Below are positions 23,184-33,711 of a stretch of 64,000 bases of DNA, piece by piece. The notes under the pieces were generated by a model. It had not been told where the DNA came from, searched no databases, and saw only the letters and a program-made list of their open reading frames with translations. Position 1 is the first letter of the stretch. Each line of letters opens with the position of its first letter. Location of the stretch: positions 49,853,676 through 49,917,675 of the forward strand of contig CM049311.1 in assembly GCA_026874595.1 (NCBI GenBank), given 5' to 3'. This DNA comes from Sipunculus nudus (Eukaryota > Annelida > Sipuncula > Golfingiida > Sipunculidae). The position numbers and the translations under genes were made by a program.

Positions 23184-23245
23184 GTATCTAGTCAGGATAT
23201 ATCAAGAAAAACTTTAAAATTGTTGCAAGGCACCATATCTTCGCC
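23184..23245 (+). pseudogene. Possible third MULE exon, truncated
   Basis: An acceptor-like ATTATTTTTCAG ends at 23183. The frame VSSQDISRKTLKLLQG follows, where a FLYWCH-MULE protein would continue after exon 2. It breaks off at the LTR-like sequence starting at about 23250. Confidence 0.3.
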
Positions 23246-23249
23246 ACTA

Positions 23250-24125
23250 GGTGTTGCGATCGAGCGGTTTGGTGGGAGGGACCAGTCTGCACACAGAGAG
23301 GGGAGGGGAGCCGGGCTATTAAAACGTAGCCAAAACTCAGAACTTTATTACACTCAAGACTCATGACAGACACAGAGTCTTTCATACAGAGTAACTGAGG
23401 AAACGTTAATTCATTATCATAACCGCGCTCAGTTGACTTTTACAAAGAGTAAAATAACCATACCTAACTATACTTGTGTAAATATAAATATAAAAGAAAT
23501 ATAAAAAAATTTGTTAAACAAAAATGGTATCATATAAAATAGTAACCAAAAATTGTCCGAGACAATGGATTCACAAAAAAAATATGAAAAATACGTTGAA
23601 AAATACATGTAAATATACAAACCACTTAATCATGAGTGAATTTTATCCACAATTATTGTAACAAATTTAGCCAATTTACAAAGTTTCCTATAGTTACCAA
23701 TGGACATGAGTTGCTCATATTTAATAGTGTTGAGGTAAATAGAATACCATGCTGAAATAAATTCTTTTCTGTCCTGAAGAAATTTGTTACATATGAATAA
23801 ATAATGAAATTCATCGCCTAAATAATAAAATTCATCGCCTAAAACATCCGGACATTGAGTGTGTGGTAAGATCGAGCGGGTTTTTGGCAGAGCTTGTTAG
23901 CGGGATTGAAAAGAGAAGAGGACTTTACGGCGGTGAGCGGGTCGTGTCAAGAGAGAAAGAAGGGTGTAACAATTGTAAGTTTAAGTTAATTAAAGTATGT
24001 TTGTAACAGGGAACAAGCAAACTCCCCTGCCTCTTATTTCATCCATCCCTGTTTATCGCCGAGTCAGGAGCTTTTGTCGGGGGAAATGTACCCCCGGGAC
24101 TTGGGAGGTCAGAAAAACGGTTCAC
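23250..24125 (+). repeat. LTR-like remnant
   Basis: A GATCGAGCGG phrase occurs at both 23260 and 23872. The segment 23940-24060 (AAAGTATGTTTGTAACAGGG, then CATCCATCCC) followed by CGCCGAGTCAGGAGC resembles an LTR end plus primer-binding region. The copy sits between MULE exon segments. A second LTR and any gag/pol are missing. The identification is tentative. Confidence 0.3.
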
Positions 24126-24152
24126 CAGGGTCCAACTAGATATCCTTGTTAG

Positions 24153-24460
24153 CAAGGGCGTAACCAGACCTGACCGTCTGGGGGGTAAGAATCAAGAGGT
24201 TTCAAGATTCTGTACTTCTTTTTTTCTTCTTCCTTCCCTTTTCTTTTCTGCTTTTTCTTTTCCTTTCTTCCCCTTTTCTTCTTCCTTGCATTTCTCTTCT
24301 TCCCTCTTTACTTTCTTTCCTTCATTTTCCCTCCCCGAATTTTTTGCCCCCCCCCTTTCAAATTTTGGGTGGGGTTTGGGGGTGGGGGGATGGGTGTGTT
24401 GGGTGTGGGGGGGGGGGGGCAAGATGCCCCCCGCCGGCCACCCCACTGGTAACGCCACTG
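24153..24460. mobile_element. hAT-type MITE, 308 bp, with 8-bp target duplication
   Basis: The ends are CAAGGGCGTAACCAG and, inverted, CAGTGGCGTTACCAG. The flanking 8-mers are CTTGTTAG (24145-24152) and CTTGCAAG (24461-24468), matching at six of eight bases. The unoccupied site CTTGCAAG survives at 26514-26521 in a duplicate of the surrounding exon, which confirms the boundaries. The interior is pyrimidine-rich on the left and G-rich on the right, with no coding content; the open frames over it are spurious. Confidence 0.85.
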
Positions 24461-24502
24461 CTTGCAAGGGCCAAGACATGGTATATAAATGGAACATTTA
24501 AG
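24461..24502 (+). pseudogene. MULE exon (DDE start), copy 1, catalytic Asp lost
   Basis: Reads LARAKTWYINGTFK and then AAG followed by GTATGC, a donor. The MULE signature at this place is W-x-x-D-G-T-F-K with the first catalytic Asp; here the codon is AAT (Asn). The exon is split by the hAT MITE on its 5' side (QLDIL is at 24132-24146). A duplicate with Asp intact lies at 26510-26555. Confidence 0.6.
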
Positions 24503-24740
24503 GTATGCAGACGTTTTTCATTCAAAACAGTCAAAGGATGTAAACTGTAATTTCAGTGCTGTAAAATATTGTAATCCTAATTTATGAATATTTTATCAAT
24601 GGATGTATCACTATGAATATTTTATTACAGGATATATCATCGATGATCATATCATATGTGAATATATTTAGTATGAAGGAGTTGCCCTTTTTAAAATGTT
24701 TGAAAATGTCTTCTGTTATTGAAGTAAGGATAATTTACGA

Positions 24741-25455
24741 AACTAGATGTGGTCGGACGATGGTCCTCGGAGGGCCCCGCGTTTCTGCTAGTGCTGGACT
24801 TGTTTACATATGGGTGAAAATTAAGTTAAATTTGAAAAATATGACAATCAGAAACAGGTTTTTATCCATATGCATGAGGGAAAATATCCAACTGGATCAA
24901 ATGATATTACAGAAGATATGTCTGAAATAATGTGTGCAATAGAAAATCACCTAATGTAGTCTGTGAGCCATATTTGATTTTGAGCAAGTCTGTAATTCAA
25001 TAGGTCTGGAGCCCTCATAGGCACCAATAATCCCTGTGAAATAGGGAAAGCTGTAGTAGGGTGTTGAGTTATCGCGTGCGAAAGAAATTCAGCGATCGGG
25101 CTGTGGTGGCCATATTGGAATTCCAATAGATCTGTAATTCGATAGGTCTGGAGCCCATATAGGTACCAATCATCCCTGTGAATTTTTGAAAGCTGCAGTA
25201 TGTTGTTGAGTTATTGCGAGCGAAATAAAATCAGCAATTGGGCTATGGCGGCCATATTGGAATTCCGACATGTCTGTATTTCGATAGGTCTCGAGCCCTC
25301 ATAAGTACTAATTATCCCTGTGAATTTGGGAGAGTTGCAGTAAGTTGTTGTTAAGTTATCGCGCGCGAAAGAAAGTGTCACTGAAGGACGGATGGTCGGA
25401 AGGAAGGACTGACACGGTGATCACTATAGGGCACCGCTTGTCAAGCGGGGCTCTG
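24741..25455 (+). mobile_element. HINE-like element with 142-bp core repeats and 3' hairpin
   Basis: It starts AACTAGATGTGGTCGGACGA at 24741, related to the ends at 11902 and 35440. Three core units follow with 142-bp spacing: TAGGTCTGGA at 25001 and 25143, with TAGGTCTCGA at 25285. Then come the GGACGGATGGTCGGAAGGA tract and a 3' hairpin CCGCTTGTCAAGCGG at 25434-25448. The core repeat differs from the 180-bp family although both ends are related, so the family seems to swap cores. It lies in the intron of the MULE gene. Confidence 0.6.
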
Positions 25456-25473
25456 ATTATAATAAACTCAGGC

Positions 25474-25653
25474 GAGATTGAGAGTCCTGCACGAGGCGCA
25501 TGAAAAATACCAACTGACTTGACGTGAGCGGAAACTTTAGAAATCGGCTAATAATTATGTAACAATGGGAACTCCGTTCAAGCGGAGCGGGGACAGTTGC
25601 ACAGGAAGGCAATCACTCATGATTTCAACAACAATAAACAAACATTTATTGTC
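25474..25653. repeat. 180-bp direct repeat, left copy
   Basis: Begins GAGATTGAGAGTCCTGCACG and ends near ACATTTATTGTC. It matches 26228-26407 at high identity in the same orientation, 754 bp away. The two copies bracket the tyrosine recombinase fragment. Confidence 0.8.
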
Positions 25654-25721
25654 AAATTAAATACATAAATGACAGAACTCAAGCTTGGAGATACCCTGGT
25701 TTTTATAACCGCAGATATACT

Positions 25722-26270
25722 TCAAATTATAAACGTGTGCAAGAACAAATGAAAAACCCCAAAATAGCTCCCAAGACCGTTCTGTCTTTCATGCTGAATT
25801 AAAAAATGGAATTTAACACATTTAATATATAATGCCCTGTTTATCTGGTTAGTTGTATCTAAATAATCCAAATACGAGAAAGATTTCCAGTCTCCTTGCG
25901 CCTTGATGACTTCGGCAGGCACACCACTCTTCAGAGCCAACGTTGCCCCACTATATTTATGGATGGGAAGACCTGCTTTTGCCAGAATATTCTGGAGCAT
26001 GGATGTAAACATTGATACATCATGGGGAGGATTGATTTACCAATCTGATACGTGAAAATAAATGTATCAGGTTCTCGATTTTGTATCCTAGATGCACACG
26101 TGATAACGTGTCGTGCTGCACATAACGCTTTATCCGTGTTCCAAGGTAAGGAGACAAGGGAGACGTTCTTGGTACTGATTGGTTTTAGATTGTCTAAAAT
26201 AGACAACAATCTCCCACTCGAGATTGGGAGATTGAGAGTCCTGCACGAGGCGCATGCAAAATACCAACTG
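25722..26270 (-). pseudogene. Tyrosine recombinase C-terminal domain fragment
   Basis: Read on the minus strand in three shifted frames: SKTNQYQERLPCLLTLEHG (from ~26200), LCAARHVITCASR, then ATLALKSGVPAEVIKAQGDW and SFSYLDYLD (from ~25950). The SGATLALKSGVPAEVI-AQGDW block is the conserved C-terminal part of the YR recombinases common in DIRS/PAT-type retroelements. The final Tyr region is kept, but the H-x-x-R motif reads H-K-Y-S, so the Arg is gone. Missing parts and shifts make it inactive. The flanking 180-bp direct repeats could be remains of the split direct repeats of such an element (inference). Confidence 0.65.
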
Positions 26271-26407
26271 ACTTGACGGGAGCGGAAACTTCAGATAACG
26301 GCTAATAATTATGTAACATAGGGATCTCCGCTCAAGCGGAGCGGGAACAGTTGCACAGGAGAGCAATCACTCATGATTTAAACAACAATAAACAAACATT
26401 TATTGTC
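26228..26407. repeat. 180-bp direct repeat, right copy
   Basis: Partner of 25474-25653, with about a dozen substitutions and small indels. This copy joins directly to the 5' side of the recombinase frame on the minus strand. Confidence 0.8.
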
Positions 26408-26509
26408 CAAATAAAATGAAATAGAATTTCATTTATAAAATCACATATATGATGAAAATAAAGATACAAATGATAACATTACATTGAAATTGTCTTGCAT
26501 GCAACTGGA

Positions 26510-26555
26510 TCTACTTGCAAGGGTCAAGACATGGTATATGGATGGGACATTTAAG
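26510..26555 (+). pseudogene. MULE exon (DDE start), copy 2
   Basis: Reads DLLARVKTWYMDGTFK, with the catalytic Asp in MDGTF, then GTATGC as donor. It is a diverged duplicate of 24461-24502 and keeps the uninterrupted MITE target CTTGCAAG. The downstream intron matches that of copy 1 until the hAT element begins at 26585. Confidence 0.65.
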
Positions 26556-26584
26556 GTATGCAGATGTTTTACATTCAAAACAGT

Positions 26585-27718
26585 CAGGGTTTGCAAAATG
26601 CCGGCAAAAACTCAGGGTTGGCAAAATGCCGGCAAATACTCATAAAGTCCATGCCGGCGGTATTTCCAGGGAGATGCCTCTTTTTGCTGGGAAATACTGG
26701 CACATTGAATTTACAACAGGTCAGATTGAATTTTCTTTTTTCCTGGTTATAATTACTTGAATTCTTCCTTACTTAAAGATATATTTAGTATTACTAAATT
26801 AAATGAAAATTTAAATGAAGTAAGTAATGTTTAAATGGATTTAAAGGCTTGTATATGTAATAAAGTGTGTTTTTAGGGTTGTTTTCTTTTGAACAGTTTT
26901 GGCAAGTCAGTTTGTAACAGATAGGGAAGTCGGCCGTGTATTAAACGGAACTGGTTTCTAACCTGACATTTATGCATGGGTGTTAAATGAGACAGTCACT
27001 TAATCACAGTGCATCAAATCAAGGGTGGTTTCCTGTTTAATTTTATGAGACCAACTCTTAGACTAATTACCTTTGTGCTTCCTGAACAAAAAAAAATGCC
27101 AAGGAGTGGTTTCTCTGCATGCTTTAAACCATATAAACCTAGGAAGCCAGGGAATGGAAACACATTAGCAATACCTGCTATACGGTAAACACCATGAAGC
27201 CTAAAAATCCAGTGTAGCAGTATTTTGTAACAGCTGAGAAGGGAAAAGCTATTTCAGCAAAATGTAAAGACTGTAATACAAAAGTTAGTGCAAAAGCACC
27301 CGGGTTACGAGCACACAGACAGATATATCCTGCTTTTTCTAATCAAAGGAAGCCACAGCATGACGTCACAGTTGCGGCTGCTGCTACAGAAAAGCATACC
27401 AAAACACAATCAACTTGCTACATTGTGAACAGTGAACCCGTGCGACCGTCTAAGAAGAGGAAGCTGAATCAGAGCTCACTCCCACAGGTAATGTGCCTTC
27501 TTTATTATGTGTGTAGTTCATTCACTGGCTTGTTTGTTCAAGAGCCCTTTGTGGATACCTTGATTAATTAGTAGATGGTAATCACTGTGAAGTAGATAAG
27601 CACACTGTTCACTTGTGTGTGATTAACCTGACCTCAGTTGGCAAAAGCCTGTGAAGCAAATGCTCTAGTGGTTGTTTCCTGTTTCTTTCTTGCTAACCAA
27701 ATTGTGTTATATATATAT

Positions 27719-27783
<65 letters not shown>

Positions 27784-28748
27784 AGGAACTATAGAGTCAA
27801 GAGTTTTAACAGAGAGAAATAAGTAAAATGAATGTGTTTATATATTTAGAGAAAGAGAGAGAGGAAAAGAAAATGTGAGAGAGAAAGAGAAGGAGAGAGA
27901 GAATATCATGTGATACACATTCTGTTTATATAGAGATTGAACCAATGATTTATGTAATTTTATGTATACATTTTCTCATAACATACATGCTTTCCATTTT
28001 GTTTCAGTTTGTTTCAGTCCTGACAGAAAAGCTAAAGCTGATCTGAACATACAGATTGCACGCACATTTTATGCATTAAAATATTCTCTTCAATGTTGCT
28101 GATCATCCGAAATGGAAGAAACTGGTGGAACAGCTTAGACCTAGATACATTCAACCTAATCGCAAGGATGGAAAACTGCTGGAACTGTATCATGGAAGAC
28201 ATGAGGAAAGGACTGGAGGGGAAAATTCGTTACATTGACACAAGACAGCTGTAGTGTTTATACATAACTCACCTATAATTGCCAGTACCATGCATACTTG
28301 GAACCAAATCCTTTATATCTGCTGTTAAGACTTGCGCAAACAAGAAAACTGCGGATTTTGTACGTCACTGGCTAAGGATTCTATCAAACAGACAGAGGAT
28401 GAGTTTGCTTGTTCTCTCACCAGCATGGTCACGGACAATGAGAAAAAGATGGATGTTATGCGTGCCAATCTTTGCGTGCCAATCTTCAGAGAGACTTGCC
28501 ACATTTGACTGTGGTTAGGTGCTCATCGCATTGGTTCAATCTACTTGAGCAGGATATTACTCAATAGGGTGATTAAACAAGATAGTTGAGGTGAACAAAT
28601 ATAAAAAAAACCCATCATATTCCTATTGGTTTGCTGAGTGAAGTGACTGGATCAGTTAACTAGGTGGAATAGTCAGCTAAATCGTGTGCAAACTTACCTA
28701 AAAACAGACCTTTCATGCTGATGCTGACTTCTCAGTAATTGTAAACAG
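26585..28748 (+). mobile_element. hAT element nested in the MULE intron
   Basis: The left end CAGGGTTTGCAAAATGCCGG, with a second copy CAGGGTTGGCAAAATGCCGG at 26613, is typical of hAT termini. The intron of MULE copy 1 runs AAAACAGTCAAAGGATGTAAA without interruption. In copy 2 it breaks after AAAACAGT and resumes near 28749 (TAAACAGA, then TTTAAACTGTAATTTCAG). This indicates an 8-bp target duplication, now 6/8 identical, and a decayed right end. Inside are a BED-finger transposase pseudogene and a (TA)n run at 27710-27777. Confidence 0.65.
27194..28748 (+). pseudogene. hAT transposase with BED finger, decayed
   Basis: Exon 1 (27194 on) reads MKPKNPV, a stop where Trp is expected, then ISAKCKDCNTKVSAKAPGLR and AH: a BED zinc finger. 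It ends SKKRKLNQSSLPQ before GTAATG. After a (TA)n-bearing intron, exon 2 starts near 28016 and reads in shifted frames IARTFYAL, HPKWKKLVEQLRPRYIQPNR, TSMVTDNEKKMDVMRANL (28410 on; the V-T-D-N block around a catalytic Asp), AHWFNLLEQDI, NHHIPIGLLSEV and WNSQL. The C-terminal dimerisation block is missing. A 15-bp duplication at 28461-28490 and several stops rule out function. Confidence 0.7.
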
Positions 28749-28928
28749 AAATAGTGTTTAAACTGTAATTTCAGTTCTGTAAAATATTGTAATCAAACAT
28801 CAATGGAATTTCTATCAATTATAAATGTCTTTTTCCTATATATCACTTGATATATTACATTGGCAGGAGTATATAATATTTTACTCTTGTGCATAAGTAT
28901 ATTATACCTATACACTTCCTTTTTCTTT

Positions 28929-29006
28929 GCAGGTGTTCCTTGCAGAGTCCAGTCTGCTGCAGGATGACATAGCACGGATGAATTGTGTGGTGGAGTTTGT
29001 GAGAGG
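28929..29006 (+). other. Possible exon, unrecognised
   Basis: TTTTTCTTTGCAG is a strong acceptor, and the frame VFLAESSLLQDDIARMNCVV runs on to GAGAG followed by GTACTT. It sits between MULE exons, but I cannot match it to the MULE domain. It may be a wrongly oriented or host-derived piece. Confidence 0.25.
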
Positions 29007-29269
29007 TACTTTTATAAAAACCTATTCTAAATAAACAAGTTATAAGCAACGGAAATGTACAATACATAAGGCATTTATTCACCATAGTAGATTAGTACAT
29101 TCATTTCATACCCTTTCAGGACTTGATACTAAAACGAATCCAATGTCCTTCATATACTTAGTAACAAGGAGCCAATCGTATGTATAGCAGAATCCTTTTA
29201 CAATAGCAAGAGCAAGAAGTTCAATACTTGCTCTTTTTAGAATTAATACCAGATCTCTTTATATTTTAG

Positions 29270-29538
29270 CCACATGGTCGGCCCTACGTCGTGTTTATCC
29301 GGACGTTTCCATGCATGGCTAGTCATTCCACCGAAGCAAAGGCTTCTGCAAAGTCCTGAAGCTCGGGATGAAGGCACCTTACAACAAGTCAAGCAAGGTC
29401 CATTAGCTCATCAGGAGACTACTGGCGCTACCTTTCCTCCCCCCGATCCTGATCTAGGAGACCCTGAATGCCATGAGCGAGAAGTCCAACAACCCACTGC
29501 TGATACAGTTGATGGATTATGTTCAGAAGAGGATTACC
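29270..29538 (+). pseudogene. MULE transposase, C-terminal exon
   Basis: An acceptor-like TATATTTTAG is followed by ATWSALRRVYPDVSMHG, then KVLKLGMKAPYN, IRRLLALPFLPPILI and LNAMSEKSNNPLLIQLMDYV. In FLYWCH-MULE proteins W-x-A-x-R-x2-x-P is followed by G-C-x-F-H-W; here a TAG stands where Cys is expected. Two further stops interrupt the frame. The coding match ends where a SINE 3' tail begins at 29539, so the gene was cut by that insertion. Confidence 0.65.
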
Positions 29539-29640
29539 GACTACCGAGCGCCAACATCCAAGCCATGGAGAGTGCCTCGTATATTAGTTATTATAACTAG
29601 TTGTACAATCCATGTAAAATAAATAAAGTTTATAAAAAAA
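29539..29640 (+). repeat. 5'-truncated SINE tail
   Basis: GACTACCGAGCGCCAAC, AGCCATGGAGAGTGCCTCG and ACAATCCATGTAAAATAAAT match the 3' part of the full SINE at 49952-50186. It ends in GTTTATAAAAAAAAG. The apparent C-terminal residues of the open frame 29274-29600 come from this SINE. Confidence 0.75.
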
Positions 29641-31756
29641 AGTAATAGGCCTATATAGATTTGTCATAATTGTAACGTCATAATAATTACCATAATGATA
29701 TCGACTGAAGTCATTAACATGAATTAAGTCACTTTTTTTGCAAAAACTCTTAATGCTGTAAAAAGACAGGAGATGGTGTCAGTAAACAATTGACGGAGTC
29801 CCTCATTGTGGCGCGTATACGTGAGGATAATGCATTATATTTTAATAAAATTTTGACTTTTAATACAACTTATTATTATCAATTACTAAAGTTAATACAA
29901 TACACAAAAACTTTCTAAGTGGAGAATTAGAAGCTTCCACATATTAAATTGCAATTATTTAAATGGTGTGACAAAATTTAAGTGATAAATATTCCCTGTT
30001 GGCCATAACCCTATATCCCTCATGATACATACCATACTTCTATAAGATTTATTCTGTATGTGATACCCTTGGATTGTGTCGGTTAAATGGTTTGATGCTG
30101 GTATATCGTAGAACCAGCCGGCAACTTTTAGACAATTAGGCTAGTTGTTCTCACTATATTACCACCCTCTTGGGCAAGTGCTTTTGTCAAGCCCTGCCCC
30201 GCCCCTGGTCAATATACTTAACGTCGTTATTATTAGTAAATTTACATCTTAGTCAGGTTCAATAAACAGGTAAAGAACAGAACTTTCTGATGAATAGTCA
30301 CTCAAAGGGGTAAGATAAAGTTTAATATGACAATGAGCAGATTAGTAAAGTAAAACTTAATCGTTAAATAACCAATTAAAATGATCAAATTAAATGACTT
30401 TCCCCAATGGGTCTTTTTGGGACTTTTAATATGTTATTATACTGAACTTTTTGCGTAAGATACCGTTGGTTTAATTTCTGTTGCAATTTGTTCCCGGTTT
30501 GGCTTAAAAATCGAGTAAAAAGACTATACAAGAACACTGCCGTACCTGCGTCTTGTGGCTGTGACAAGTTTTATTCCATTACACTGTCAAATGCTTTCTT
30601 ATATTACATCAAGGAACTTAATTTATCGAGATAAAGAAAGATTTTACAAGTTCAAATGAAATTACAAAAACATTATGTGTCTCACTATTGGTGAAATCAA
30701 TTAAAGGGCTATCACACCATTATCAATAAACTAAGTTGAGTGGGGAAATGTCCTTTGTAATTGTCTATGAAAGGACTATTATTTCAAAATTACTGCTATA
30801 TATATTCTTGTAATTAGGTGAACGTTAATACTGGTTGGAATAAACCACACCTTTAGATGTATCTACGATGTGCCAACTATAAGTTGATGTACTACGACAT
30901 ATAATTCATTTGAAATTGTTTTCCACTGAAACAAGATAAATAAATCAAGTGGTCCATGGGCAATGTGACTCAGATGAACTTTTAACTAGAAAGAGGTGTT
31001 TTTTGTTTTCTTCTTTTATTCACAAGAAATTTGTTTTCTTCTTTTATTCACAAGAAAACAAACTTGTCTCCCCTCATTATTCCAGAGTCGAAATGTCTTG
31101 TTCATTACACAATGTATGGCCTTTTCGATCGCAGATTGTGTCCATATAATAAAGAGACAGGGAGACAGCGGGCCAGGAGTTAAGGTCAACTGAGATAATA
31201 CCTTCAGTGCATGATTACAGGACATACCAAATTTCGATACAATCGATGAACCCATTTGCTCGGATAATTTTTTAATACATATTTTTATTAATACAATACA
31301 ATATTTGGTACACCATTGAATACCAGTACACCTAAAGTATTATTGAATTTAAGGAAAAAGAAGAACATAATTAAAAAGAGACACAAGAATTAAGAGGCTA
31401 CACAGAAGGCTGTAGTTGCAGAGATTATGTTAGATTTATCGTTAGGAGAACCAAAATACAAAGACACAGGTACATATTGTTATTATATTATTTAACATTG
31501 TAATTAATTTTACGACATTTAATTGCTTTCAGTCTTTGTATATATATGCCTTATATTTCATGGATATGACGTTGTAAATTTGAGGCTATAGAAAACAATT
31601 GCAGCTCTCTAATCATGTTATTTAAATATATGGTCTAAACTACTTGATCTATAAAGTTATAATTTGTCCAGGAAGTGGACATTTATTAAAATAATATTTT
31701 GAACCAATGTCACTGCATGTCTTTATAACTAGATGGACATATATTTCTATCCTTTA
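29641..31756. other. AT-rich stretch, no gene recognised
   Basis: No domain found. A 28-bp perfect tandem duplication (TTTGTTTTCTTCTTTTATTC...) lies at 31002-31057. The last bases form an acceptor (TATCCTTTAG) for the ISL2EU exon. Confidence 0.4.
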
Positions 31757-32515
31757 GGCTGTCAACCTGACCCAGACCCTCGGCTAGAAGTGGAATAACT
31801 CAAGGAAGAAAAGCAGCAGTTGTTAAAAGAACTTGGCCGATTACAGACAGAGAATGACAAGCTAAAAAAGGCTGAACACAGTTTCATTAACATTTTTGGG
31901 GAAAGTGCTACTAGAGATGGCTAGGTTCGGTGCTACACTGGGCTACCCTCATTTGCCCATTTGAAGAGGCCAATTAATTTACTAGGCCATCTCATACCAA
32001 CCAGAAAATTCATTTCTACTGCGCATCAGATTACTCTAATTAAATGAAAACTTTATCTATTGAATGAGGATCTGGGATATAGGTTTGGCATAAGCACAAA
32101 GCAAGTTTCATTAATAGTTCTTGGACCCTTTTTTCAAATTATTGCACAAAATCTAACATCCGTTGGACAGACAGGGATACTGTTCTGAGCAGGTTACCTA
32201 AACCTTTTACGGGCATATACAGTAGGTGCAGAATTATATTTGACTTCAGTGAAGTATTCATAGAAGGCCCAAGAATCTTCATGACCGAGCAGCAACACCA
32301 TAATAACAACACCGATTATAAACACCATAACACTTTTAAAGTTTTTGGTCGGTATAACACCCTGCAGTCACATCAGTTTTTTTGTCCAAGTATGGGTTGG
32401 AAGAGCTTCTGATTAAGTTATTATCTTGCAGTCGGGCATTCTCGATTTACTTGAACCTGGTGACCATGTTCTAGGGGATAGGGGATTTTGATTAGTAAAG
32501 CCCTTGCGCTGAAAA
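31757..32515 (+). pseudogene. ISL2EU/PIF-type (DDE_4) transposase, truncated
   Basis: From the acceptor it reads CQPDPDPRLEVE, a stop, LKEEKQQLLKELGRLQTEND (coiled coil), YTGLPSF, LNEDLGYRFGIST, then IIFDFSEVFIEGP (first catalytic Asp), FKVLVGITPCSHISF, SGILDLLEPGD and VLGDRGF (second Asp). The R-x-H-V-E-R motif with the final Glu is missing, because the frame ends at about 32515, where minus-strand YqaJ-like coding begins. This family uses an RNase-H-like DDE domain for cut-and-paste transposition. Several stops and shifts show that it is dead. Confidence 0.7.
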
Positions 32516-33428
32516 TTTGTTCTTACATTTGTGTATACAACAAAATCACAATGCCTTTTCTTTGAAATGAATAACTGAAACTGCACTTGGAAATAATATA
32601 TACGGCATTTGATAAGATCTCCATTTTTGTCCAAGCAGAACCCTTTCTCATCCCTTATGTTTATTAACACCAGTATCTCTACAATAATGTGGGCATTTAA
32701 TCTCAAGAAGACCCTCCCAACAACATTTTCAATAGACCATCTGGTGAGGCACCAAGATGAGGGTGGTCAGGCCTAATCATCAGACCTGCCATGTCTACAC
32801 ACAGGTCGTCATGCTTCATGGTGTATTGTTAGTAATATGCCTTCCTGGCCTTTCTTTCAGTCCTAAGCCCCCATTCTGTGGCCGGTACATTACCAGTTGA
32901 TTGACTAGGGAAAATTATCTTATTCCACCTCCTGTCAGGCTTCCTGGTCCATATTTGGTGCACAATACTTGCTGTAACACGACCTGCCCTATGTTTGTGC
33001 CACAAAGAGGAACTTGACTGTTCTGGGGTCATAACAAACGGCACTGCTGTTCTGTTGACATATAATTCTTGAATTAACCAATGCATGTTTCACTGCAACT
33101 GTCAGCTGCTGCAAATTCTCAATGTGCAGGCTGGTTAATAGCTCAGGTAGACTGTCATCTTCATCTTCAGACGCAGTGTCTATATCTGATTCTAATCTGG
33201 TAAGAGACATAAAACATACAGCCTCAGGATCAATAATTTCCGTTCCTCAATTCCACTAGAAATCTGTTCAGCAGAAAGGCTCGGAACGCTGTTAATCATT
33301 TTCTTTGTTGACACTCTTTTTTTGTGTCTGCTGGGCACAGAGAACTGCAGGTGTTGTATAGGCTGGGGTATGAGCTGAAACGACAAAGATACTGTACTAC
33401 ATATAAAAATGAGTATTTTATGAGACAT
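32516..33428 (-). pseudogene. YqaJ-type nuclease gene, decayed
   Basis: On the minus strand, residues before 32829 read VMTPEQSSSSLWHKHRAGRV, TASIVHQIW, WGLRTERKARKAYY. After a stop comes RPDHPHLGASPDG (32737-32775), then EIKCP (32690-32704), YYFQVQFQLFISKKRHCDFV and VYTN. These are the W-x4-R-x-TAS, GASPDG (metal Asp) and E-x-K motifs of YqaJ/lambda-exonuclease-like nucleases, often found in invertebrate transposons. It lies tail to tail with the ISL2EU transposase. I recall ISL2EU elements with a YqaJ-like second gene, so both may belong to one element. Confidence 0.7.
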
Positions 33429-33711
33429 TTTATTTCCGAATGAGATTTACATATTATGATCATTATTTATAGGAGCTGAAGATAATACATGATAAGATTT
33501 TATCTTTTTTATTGTTCATTTATGAGCAGGATTGAAGATTTATTATCGTTGTTGACTACATCTTTGTCAAACAAAATACTGTAATTAAAATTAATTTCTG
33601 AAGATGTATTTTCCAGTTTAAATTAACGCTTTAATATGCTTTGTACCTCCATCTATTTATATTTTATCAGGTATATATGCCAGTAACATTTATCTATTAA
33701 CCTACTTTTAT
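33429..33711. other. AT-rich spacer
   Basis: Between the YqaJ-like gene and the HINE-like element. Nothing recognisable. Confidence 0.4.

Noticed and set aside
24192-24550. Overlapping frames rich in P/H or K/E
   Set aside because: They are translations of the pyrimidine- and purine-rich interior of the hAT MITE.
29274-29600. 108-codon frame starting MVGPTSCLSG
   Set aside because: Wrong frame over the MULE exon, and its last ~20 codons are SINE sequence.
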